Shown one piece after another: positions 1-5,109 of a DNA stretch of 5,109 bases. The stretch comes from Deltaproteobacteria bacterium (GTDB lineage Bacteria; Desulfobacterota; DSM-4660; Desulfatiglandales; HGW-15). How positions within the stretch are numbered: position 1 is the first letter of the stretch; each line of letters starts with the position of its first letter. The notes beneath the pieces are model-generated. The model had not been told where the DNA came from. It searched no databases and was given only the letters and a program-made list of their open reading frames with translations. The position numbers and the translations under genes were made by a program. The stretch spans positions 1 through 5,109 of the forward strand of contig JAFGDF010000019.1 in the NCBI GenBank assembly GCA_016932235.1, in the 5' to 3' direction.

Positions 1-306
1 CCCTATGACCTCAGGTACCAGGAAAAAATAGTTGAACTGGCTTCCAAAAGATCCCGAGAGGTTATCTCATTTGGAGATAAACACTGGCCCGGAAGCAAAC
101 AAACGGAAGGTTTCGGGTTGTTCACCTATTATATTCGCAAGGCCCTTATGGATAACTGGTTTAAAATCATAGACCTTGAGAATCTGATATTCGACGAAGA
201 GATCATCTTTCAGATCAGAAAGGTGGCCGGTACAAGGCTGCTGCGCGGCAGACTTAGAAAGAGTCCCATGGAAAAGGGTGGACAGGCCATTATAACAAGG
301 GTTATT
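1..306 (+). other. C-terminal part of a caspase-like (peptidase C14) domain
   Basis: Residues 1-102 resemble the end of bacterial caspase-family domains. An SREVISFG stretch (about residues 18-25) takes the place of the usual S-R-x-V-x-(T/S)-G strand. G-F-G-L-F-T-Y-Y-I-R-K-A-L (about 37-49) matches the common G-H-x-(L/I)-F-(T/A)-Y-(Y/F)-x-x-K-A-L helix. IDLENL (about 57-62) followed by R-G-R-L-x-K-S-P-M matches the I-D-L-E-N-L and G-R-L-K-x-P-M ending that I recall from deltaproteobacterial caspase-family proteins. The family comprises cysteine endopeptidases cutting after Arg, Lys or Asp, often in signalling or cell-death proteins. The catalytic dyad and the large-subunit region lie before base 1. 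The match is from memory of family sequences, so a profile search on the full gene is the deciding test. Confidence 0.72.
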
Positions 307-2940
307 TCACCGCCACCCATCAATATTACTGATACATACGTTAACCCGAAAAAAGGCTTTGCAGGGGATAAATTCATCATAGAAGCGGAAACAAATCGCC
401 CCGCCTTTGAGGTGTATGTTGATCTCAACGGAAAAAAATACCTTATGGACGGCGATGGCAGTAAATGGCGTCACAGCATCAAGGTAGCCAGCATCGGGAC
501 ATCCGCCTTTAAGGTCCTGGCGATTAATGAGGACGATATCGAAGGGACATCACTTAAGGGTGAATTCACCACCATAAGACCCCTCACGAACATGGTGAAT
601 GTTGAAACAGCGCAAGTCAGCCCCAATAAAGGCCAGGGAGGTGATGAGTTTCAATTTACGGCAAAAACGGATTCTCCCGCCAAAAAGGTGATCCTGATTA
701 TTGGAGAAAACCGGTATGATATGACAGGTTCCGGAACGGATTGGTCGATTAAACAAAAGATTGAAGACACCGGATCCGTTGCCTTTTCCATGGTCGCGTT
801 AAATGAGGACGGGTTCGAAGGGCGTTCAAAAGGGGACACCCTTAGTATTAAAGCGCCACCGGTCAGTATCGTCAAAGTTGAGACCTCTCCCCGCGAAGGT
901 TATGCCGGGGATGAGTTCCTTATCAACGCAGGAACAGATCATCCGGCCAGATCGGTGACCCTGGAGCTGGACGGAGTTACCTATGAGATGCAAGGATCTG
1001 GAAAAGACTGGTCCATAAAACGAAGTATCCCTGATGTCGGCACGAAGAAATTCGCCGTTATCGCAAAGAATATGGATGGTGTTCCGGGCCCCTCAAAAAG
1101 CGGTGAGATATTAACCTCTAAACGTCCCCTTGCCGTTCCCGATGTATTGACAGTCAGCTTGAGCCCGGAAAAAATACGCGCCGAAGAAGATTTTGTGATA
1201 CGGGCAAAGACAAGCGCCGCCGCTGAAGCGGTTTTTGTGGATCTCCAGGGGAAACAACAGCCCATGGAGGGATCTGATACGGAATGGAAGTATTCCACAC
1301 GGATCGCATCCGTGGGTTCCACAGATTACAAGATCACGGCCAAAAACAAGGATGGAAAGGAAGGTCGGGCCAAAGAGGGGAAAATCATAATAATTGAGAA
1401 GGCTCCTAAGGGTGTGGACGTGGTAAAGGCGGAGGTGTCTCCAGAGCAAGGGAACATCGGTCAGACCTTCTCTTTTAGCGCCACGACAAGCGCGCCTGCG
1501 GCAACCGTAACGGCCGTTATTGGTGATAAAAAATATAAGATGACCGGTTCAGGGACAGACTGGTCCCTGAAGAAAGAAATCTCTGACCTCGGCACTGTCG
1601 ATTTCTATATTGTCGCGGCCGATAACAAGGGAGATGAAGGGAGTTCCAAGGGCGGAAGCCTTCTGACCAAAGCCCTCCCGGCCAATGTCCTGGATGTGAA
1701 GGCAACCTCTGATAATGGTTATGCCGGTGAAGAATTCCTTTTCATTGCCGGGACGGACAACCCTGCAAAGACCGTTTCACTCCGGATAGACGGTATCACC
1801 TATGAGATGGAGGGAGAGGGAAAGGAATGGAGTTATAAAAAGACCATTCATGATGTGGGAAAAAAGACGTTCACTGTCATTGCCAGAAATATTGAGGGTG
1901 CAAGCGGGACTGAAAAAAAGGGAGAACTTTTGACCACTCTTCCGGTTCCCGATGTAATAACCGTTACATTCAGTCCTGAAAATATCCTTGCCGGAGATGA
2001 TTTTGTCATCAAAGTAAAGACAAATGAAATTGCCGATAAGGTTTACGTGGAAATAAACGGAAAGCAAAACCCTATGGACGGTGCCGGGACCGACTGGTCA
2101 TTCCTTTCCAGGATAGACGACCTTGGCTCCAGCAGCTATAAGATCCTGGCAAAAAACAGGCTGGGAACACAGGGAAAGACAAAGGAAGGCACTATAAACA
2201 TAGCCAAGAAGGCAAGCCCGCTCGTCAATATAGCAAAGGCGGAGGTATCGCCCCAGGAGGGATATGCAGGAGGGGCCTTTGTCTTCAAGGCTGTTACCGA
2301 CAGGTCCGCATTGGGTGTCTCTCTCTCTATCGCGGGTAAAGACTACAAAATGACAGGCTCCGGGACCGAGTGGTCTTTGACGGAAAAGATCATGGATCCG
2401 GGATCAGTGGTATTTTCCATAGTCGCGATTAATCAAGATAATGTTGAAGGTGTTGCAAAAACGGCTGAGTTTGTTGTTCAGGAGATAAAGGAACGCTATA
2501 CTTATAATCAAGACGGAACTATTACTGATAAAGTAACCGGCAAAGTTAAGGACCGATTCAAAGATAATGGCGACGGAACCATCACTGATCTTGCCACAAA
2601 CCTTATGTGGCTCCAGACGCCAAAGCGGGTAGCGGTCGGTTATGATGAAGCGGAAGAATATTGCCGTGATCTGTCCGTCGAAGGGTACTCCGGATGGAGA
2701 CTGCCCACCGCCTATGAGTGGAGAGATATTATCGACAAGGCGCAAAAGGCCCCGGCCCTGCCACCGGGGCACCCATTTAAAAATATTGTTTACAGTATAT
2801 TTTTCTGGTCTAAAACCCCCCACCAGGTCACGTCACAGAGGATCTATGTGGCGGATCTGTATACCGGAAAGATTGGGGCCCAGAGCAAGAATAACCAGTA
2901 CATCGTCTGGCCGGTCAGGTATGCTGAAGAGGTAAAATGA
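1..2940 (+). CDS. Caspase-like / Ig-like repeat / DUF1566 protein, 5' end missing
   Basis: The frame is open from base 1 to the TGA at 2938-2940, giving 979 visible residues; the true start lies upstream. A TTG at 118 is not the start, because the preceding 39 codons continue the same domain. Order of parts (residue 1 = first codon): caspase C14-type C-terminal end (about 1-102), eight Ig-like repeats (107-829), a short linker, and DUF1566 (852-979). Only one cysteine (residue 888) occurs in the visible protein, so the repeats cannot be disulfide-stabilised. No membrane segment is visible; any signal peptide would be off-window. The catalytic His and Cys of the caspase domain are also off-window, so activity cannot be judged. 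The gene is followed closely by a PP2C phosphatase and a receptor-like kinase, suggesting that it belongs to a phosphorylation-linked signalling or self-killing module. Domain calls are good; the cellular role is unknown. Confidence 0.9.
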   Translation, partial: PYDLRYQEKIVELASKRSREVISFGDKHWPGSKQTEGFGLFTYYIRKALMDNWFKIIDLENLIFDEEIIFQIRKVAGTRLLRGRLRKSPMEKGGQAIITRVISPPPINITDTYVNPKKGFAGDKFIIEAETNRPAFEVYVDLNGKKYLMDGDGSKWRHSIKVASIGTSAFKVLAINEDDIEGTSLKGEFTTIRPLTNMVNVETAQVSPNKGQGGDEFQFTAKTDSPAKKVILIIGENRYDMTGSGTDWSIKQKIEDTGSVAFSMVALNEDGFEGRSKGDTLSIKAPPVSIVKVETSPREGYAGDEFLINAGTDHPARSVTLELDGVTYEMQGSGKDWSIKRSIPDVGTKKFAVIAKNMDGVPGPSKSGEILTSKRPLAVPDVLTVSLSPEKIRAEEDFVIRAKTSAAAEAVFVDLQGKQQPMEGSDTEWKYSTRIASVGSTDYKITAKNKDGKEGRAKEGKIIIIEKAPKGVDVVKAEVSPEQGNIGQTFSFSATTSAPAATVTAVIGDKKYKMTGSGTDWSLKKEISDLGTVDFYIVAADNKGDEGSSKGGSLLTKALPANVLDVKATSDNGYAGEEFLFIAGTDNPAKTVSLRIDGITYEMEGEGKEWSYKKTIHDVGKKTFTVIARNIEGASGTEKKGELLTTLPVPDVITVTFSPENILAGDDFVIKVKTNEIADKVYVEINGKQNPMDGAGTDWSFLSRIDDLGSSSYKILAKNRLGTQGKTKEGTINIAKKASPLVNIAKAEVSPQEGYAGGAFVFKAVTDRSALGVSLSIAGKDYKMTGSGTEWSLTEKIMDPGSVVFSIVAINQDNVEGVAKTAEFVVQEIKERYTYNQDGTITDKVTGKVKDRFKDNGDGTITDLATNLMWLQTPKRVAVGYDEAEEYCRDLSVEGYSGWRLPTAYEWRDIIDKAQKAPALPPGHPFKNIVYSIFFWSKTPHQVTSQRIYVADLYTGKIGAQSKNNQYIVWPVRYAEEVK
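319..2487 (+). repeat. Eight tandem Ig-like protein repeats, in a three-type super-repeat
   Basis: Approximate unit boundaries: R1 319-588, R2 589-867, R3 868-1137, R4 1138-1416, R5 1417-1683, R6 1684-1947, R7 1948-2226, R8 2227-2487 (87-93 residues each). Consensus features are an S-P-x-x-G-x-A-G-(D/E)-x-F start, a T-x-x-P-A-x-x-V segment, G-x-x-Y-x-M-x-G-x-G-(T/K)-(D/E)-W-S with the Trp present in all eight units, then G-x-x-x-F-x-(V/I)-(V/I)-A-x-N-x-x-G-x-x-G. The predicted all-beta pattern and length fit an Ig-like sandwich without cysteines. R2, R5 and R8 share YxMTGSGT(D/E)WS; R3 and R6 share AGTD, DG(V/I)TYEM and DVG; R4 and R7 share P-D-V-(L/I)-T-V, DFVI and GKQ, with R1 closest to them. 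The units are diverged at the DNA level, so the duplications are old. Such arrays usually act as spacers or adhesive stalks; the ligand is unknown. Confidence 0.9.
2554..2937 (+). other. DUF1566 (Lcl C-terminal-like) domain
   Basis: Residues 852-979 show the DUF1566 hallmarks in order: R-F-K-D-N-G-D-G-T-I-T-D, L-M-W-L, a Y-D-E-A-E-E-Y-C-R-D-L helix, G-Y-S-G-W-R-L-P-T-x-x-E-W, a L-P-P-G-H-P-F-K-N loop, F-F-W-S-K-T, and Y-I-V-W-P-V-R at the end. In known proteins the domain sits at or near the C-terminus of secreted or surface proteins and is assigned to the C-type-lectin-like fold; Legionella Lcl is the best-studied relative. A binding role here is inference. The family often has more than one cysteine; only C888 is present here. 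Confidence 0.88.
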
Positions 2941-2993
2941 TGGTTCAAGATATGAGAGGGGTGATCAACAGCTCATTTAACATATCTCGAATC

Positions 2994-2999
2994 AGGGAG
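2994..2999 (+). promoter_or_regulatory. Ribosome binding site of the PP2C gene
   Basis: AGGGAG lies 8 bases before the ATG at 3008. An in-frame TAA at 3002-3004 directly precedes that ATG, so no longer start is possible. The rest of the 67-base gap (2941-3007) shows no convincing promoter or terminator. Confidence 0.8.
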
Positions 3000-3007
3000 T
3001 TTAAAAC

Positions 3008-3802
3008 ATGGGGTTTGTAACAATAGGTTCCGCTTCCCACATGGGTCTTAGAAAAAACGAGAACCAGGATTCCTTCGCATACCATATACCCGAAGACGGC
3101 TCCATGCCCAAAAAAGGTATTCTTATGGCCATTGCCGATGGCATGGGAGGAAGGCCGGGCGGGGCGGTTGCATCCAAGATTACTATCGATACCATTATGG
3201 AGGAATATTACAAGGATTCCCCTTCAAGCATCCCGGATTCCCTTGAGCAGGCTATTCTCTCGGCCAACAGGACAGTACTTGCCAAAGGTGATGAGGATAG
3301 AAATCTGCAGGGTATGGGTACGACCCTAGTGGCCGCAGTGATTAAAAAGGACAGGATTTATCATGCCCATGTCGGCGACAGCCGGGGCTATCTTATTGAT
3401 GAAAAACGTATTTTTCAATTCACGGAAGATCATTCCATTGTCGCAGGACTTGTAAAGGCCGGCTATATTACCGAAGAGGAGGCCCCGACATATCCCGGGG
3501 GAAACATTATAACAAGGGCAATAGGGATTAAAGAAGAATTAAAGGTAGATGCCCCCAAAAAAGAGATTAAGATAAAGCCCGGACAATATATCCTTCTTTG
3601 TTGTGACGGGCTTTATAAGGACGTCAATAATGAAGTGATCAAAGAGACGGTCAATGAATTTAAGGAACCGGATATAATTTGTAAAAACCTGGTAGAAAAG
3701 GCAATCGAAAACGGCGGGGATGATAATATCACTGTTCTTGTCTCAAGGATAGACAGTACGGGGTTTTTTTCTGACCTGACTTCACGGTTATTCAGTTTTT
3801 AG
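3008..3802 (+). CDS. PP2C-family serine/threonine protein phosphatase
   Basis: This is a complete 264-residue protein, the usual size of bacterial single-domain PP2C enzymes (PrpC/Stp type). It is predicted to be a soluble cytoplasmic Mn/Mg-dependent phosphatase that removes phosphate from Ser and Thr. All core motifs are visible: R15-x-x-x-N-Q-D21, A-D44-G45-M-G-G, M-G-T-T (103-106), H-V-G-D124-S-R, T-E-D-H-S (139-143), I-T-R-A-I-G (168-173), C-C-D200-G-L and D239-N-I-T. D21, D44, G45, D200 and D239 correspond to the metal-binding set, so the enzyme should be active. The start is fixed by the ribosome binding site and by an in-frame stop just upstream. There is no signal peptide or membrane segment. 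It ends 30 bases before a Hanks-type kinase gene; such pairs normally act in opposition on each other and on shared substrates. The C-terminal tail (about 250-264, Phe-rich) lies outside the catalytic core. Confidence in family is very high; the substrate is inferred. Confidence 0.96.
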   Translation: MGFVTIGSASHMGLRKNENQDSFAYHIPEDGSMPKKGILMAIADGMGGRPGGAVASKITIDTIMEEYYKDSPSSIPDSLEQAILSANRTVLAKGDEDRNLQGMGTTLVAAVIKKDRIYHAHVGDSRGYLIDEKRIFQFTEDHSIVAGLVKAGYITEEEAPTYPGGNIITRAIGIKEELKVDAPKKEIKIKPGQYILLCCDGLYKDVNNEVIKETVNEFKEPDIICKNLVEKAIENGGDDNITVLVSRIDSTGFFSDLTSRLFSF

Positions 3803-3818
3803 GCACATTCTGTTAATT

Positions 3819-3824
3819 AGAGGT
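3819..3824 (+). promoter_or_regulatory. Ribosome binding site of the kinase gene
   Basis: AGAGGT ends 8 bases before the ATG at 3833. An in-frame TAA at 3824-3826 excludes any longer start. The site sits in the 30-base spacer after the phosphatase stop codon, which leaves no room for an independent terminator and favours co-transcription. Confidence 0.82.
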
Positions 3825-3832
3825 AACCCTGT

Positions 3833-5109
3833 ATGGCGGAAGATCAGATAGGAGATTATGAAATCATCAGTTCCCTGGGAAGGGGTGGATTCGGCAGTGT
3901 CTATAAGGCAAGGGCGGCTAACGGCACTCTTGTTGCCCTCAAGGTCCTTAACCCGCAGGTCCTGGATAACCAAAAGGTTGTTAAAAAATTCTTTCACGAA
4001 GCCATGATCCTGGCCAAGCTGGATCATCCCAATATCTGCAGGCTTATTGAGTTCTTCCCTGACGGACAAAATTACGCCATTGTAATGGAATATATTGAAG
4101 GCACGGAGTTGAAGGAACTCATGCAGAAACAGCCAAACGGCCTGCTCCCTTTTGACCGGGCCTTCAGGATAGCAAAACAGAGCCTTTCCGCCTTTCAGTA
4201 TGCCCATGAAAACGGTATCCTCCACAGGGATATCAAGCCGGCCAATATGATGATCGACCGTCAGGAAAACTGTAAAATCATGGATTTCGGAATCGCTAAA
4301 GTCGCTGGTGCCGCGACCCATGACACTGCCGCAAGCATGCTCTCCATCCACTATACGCCCCCTGAAAGGTTTGATCCCAGCAGAACCGTCGATACACGAT
4401 CCGATATCTATGCCCTTGGCCTTGTATTTTACGAGTTATTCTGCGGAAGAAGACCCTTTGATGTTGATGAAACCTCCCAGATCATGTTCTGGCACCTGAA
4501 CGAGATACCGGATCCACCTGATACATATGTAGAAGGTCTCCCAAAAGAGGTCAGCGATGCCATCTTAACGGCCCTTGAAAAGGAGCCGGAGGATCGTTTC
4601 CAGGATTTTAAGGAATTCAGTGATGCCATTGGAGAAGGCACCCCCGGTGTCGATTATACAAAGCCCATGGTTGATGATGAGGCAACATCCATTGACCAGA
4701 CCATAATGACCTCCATCATTGAGCCCTCCAAGATCAAGGCCAAGAAGCGCCCGAAAAAAAAGAAGGGCGCCGGACTGCCGGTTCCCCTGGTCGCCGGAAT
4801 CGCCGCCGCGGTTATTATCCTGCTCGCAGGAGGCTTTTTTATCTTTCAATATCTCCAGCCCAAACAGCAGGAAGAGGCTATCGCCCAGGTTGAGCTGGCG
4901 ACAGCTCCTGAACCGGTAGCAGCCATAGAGGGCGGTGTTCTAAATTCTCAGGGATTCACCGAAATTGTACACGAAAAAGATAACAGCATCATGATACTTA
5001 TTCCGGAGGGGGAATTTATCATGGGTTCCGACGAATGGGCTGCTGAAAAACCGGTTCAAAAAATCTTTCTTGACGGCTATCTTATTGATAAACACCTGAT
5101 AACAAACGC
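3833..5109 (+). CDS. Membrane-anchored Hanks-type Ser/Thr kinase with FGE-like extracytoplasmic domain, 3' end missing
   Basis: The frame is open to the window end (425 codons plus two bases). Residues 9-266 form a kinase domain with every key element: glycine loop G16-R-G-G-F-G21, V-A-L-K37 (ATP lysine), E56 in helix C, H131-R-D133-I-K-P-A-N138, D151-F-G153, P-P-E (176-178) in place of the common A-P-E, D191 and R255. It should therefore be an active RD-type kinase, probably autophosphorylating in the loop 159-175, which carries several Thr and Ser. Residues 267-300 are an acidic, Thr/Ser-rich linker, 300-311 a Lys/Arg cluster, and about 317-338 a single membrane helix; the positive cluster on the kinase side places the kinase in the cytoplasm. 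After a roughly 45-residue linker, residues 384-425 begin an FGE-sulfatase-type domain. It is paired with the PP2C phosphatase 30 bases upstream. The FGE-like part is more likely a sensor or binding domain than a sulfatase-maturing enzyme, but its catalytic region is off-window. Confidence 0.95.
   Translation, partial: MAEDQIGDYEIISSLGRGGFGSVYKARAANGTLVALKVLNPQVLDNQKVVKKFFHEAMILAKLDHPNICRLIEFFPDGQNYAIVMEYIEGTELKELMQKQPNGLLPFDRAFRIAKQSLSAFQYAHENGILHRDIKPANMMIDRQENCKIMDFGIAKVAGAATHDTAASMLSIHYTPPERFDPSRTVDTRSDIYALGLVFYELFCGRRPFDVDETSQIMFWHLNEIPDPPDTYVEGLPKEVSDAILTALEKEPEDRFQDFKEFSDAIGEGTPGVDYTKPMVDDEATSIDQTIMTSIIEPSKIKAKKRPKKKKGAGLPVPLVAGIAAAVIILLAGGFFIFQYLQPKQQEEAIAQVELATAPEPVAAIEGGVLNSQGFTEIVHEKDNSIMILIPEGEFIMGSDEWAAEKPVQKIFLDGYLIDKHLITN
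4781..4846 (+). other. Transmembrane segment of the kinase
   Basis: Residues about 317-338 are an uninterrupted run of Val, Ala, Ile, Leu, Gly and Phe with no charged residue, directly preceded by a Lys/Arg-rich stretch (300-311). By the positive-inside rule the kinase domain faces the cytoplasm and the FGE-like domain faces the periplasm or outside. Confidence 0.92.
4982..5109 (+). other. Start of an FGE-sulfatase (SUMF1-like) domain, truncated by window end
   Basis: Residues 384-425 show the typical opening of this domain: M-I-L-I-P-E-G-E-F-I-M-G-S, then E-K-P-V-Q-K-I-F-L-D-G-Y, then I-D-K-H-L-I-T-N. In bacteria such domains are often fused to Ser/Thr kinases and belong to the C-type-lectin-like fold class. 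Only about the first 40 residues are visible, so the presence of the FGE catalytic cysteines cannot be checked. Confidence 0.88.

Noticed and set aside
118..2940. Start of the first gene at the TTG codon at 118
   Set aside because: The frame has no stop back to base 1, and the codons before 118 encode part of the same caspase-like domain, so the gene starts upstream of the window.
2948..2987. 7-bp inverted repeat (AGATATG / CATATCT) in the 67-base leader before the phosphatase
   Set aside because: The stem is short and AT-rich with a 26-base loop and no T-run; it is too weak to call an operator or terminator.
2937..3020. 27-codon reading frame starting at an ATGA overlap with the end of the first gene
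   Set aside because: It is very short, has no recognisable product and runs into the phosphatase start; the ATGA overlap alone is weak evidence.
3788..4351. 187-codon minus-strand open frame
   Set aside because: It lies antisense to the kinase catalytic domain, whose conserved motifs prove the plus-strand frame; the minus frame has no recognisable motifs.
4719..4919. Plus-strand frame shifted relative to the kinase
   Set aside because: It is a Pro/Arg/Ser-rich shadow of the kinase linker and membrane segment with no start signal.
1..5109. CRISPR array, tRNA/rRNA, insertion sequence or reverse transcriptase
   Set aside because: Nearly all of the window is accounted for by three coding regions. 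No short direct DNA repeats with spacers, transposase frame or RT motif was seen; the only repeats are protein-level Ig-like units.

Overview
The window carries three genes, all on the + strand and closely spaced, and the outer two are cut by the window edges. In order they are: (1) the 3' part of a very large gene (1-2940) for a protein with a caspase-like domain, eight immunoglobulin-like repeats and a C-terminal DUF1566 domain; (2) a complete PP2C-type serine/threonine phosphatase (3008-3802); (3) the 5' part of a membrane-anchored Hanks-type serine/threonine kinase (3833-5109) whose extracytoplasmic part begins a formylglycine-generating-enzyme-like (FGE-sulfatase) domain. Gaps are 67 and 30 bases with no visible terminator, so co-transcription is likely.

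The organism is a bacterium with roughly balanced base composition and normal Shine-Dalgarno sites. The caspase-domain wording, DUF1566, and a kinase fused to an FGE-like domain together recall large-genome Desulfobacterota (deltaproteobacterial) lineages. That is recall of family distribution, not proof; no ribosomal or taxonomic marker is present.

Region by region: 1-306 is the C-terminal end of a caspase (peptidase C14-type) domain, with the catalytic residues upstream of the window. 319-2487 is the array of eight about 90-residue repeats, which fall into three subtypes in the order C-A-B-C-A-B-C-A, so the array grew by copying a three-domain block. 2554-2937 is the DUF1566 domain. 2941-3007 is a short leader with the phosphatase ribosome binding site. 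3803-3832 is a 30-base spacer with the kinase ribosome binding site. 4781-4846 encodes the single membrane segment of the kinase.

Working model (inference): kinase and phosphatase form an opposing Ser/Thr phosphorylation pair, with the kinase sensing through its extracytoplasmic FGE-like domain. The caspase-like repeat protein is a candidate effector or partner. FGE-like and DUF1566 domains are both assigned to the C-type-lectin-like fold, the class often diversified by diversity-generating retroelements, so the flanks deserve a search for a reverse transcriptase and template repeat. None is seen inside the window.
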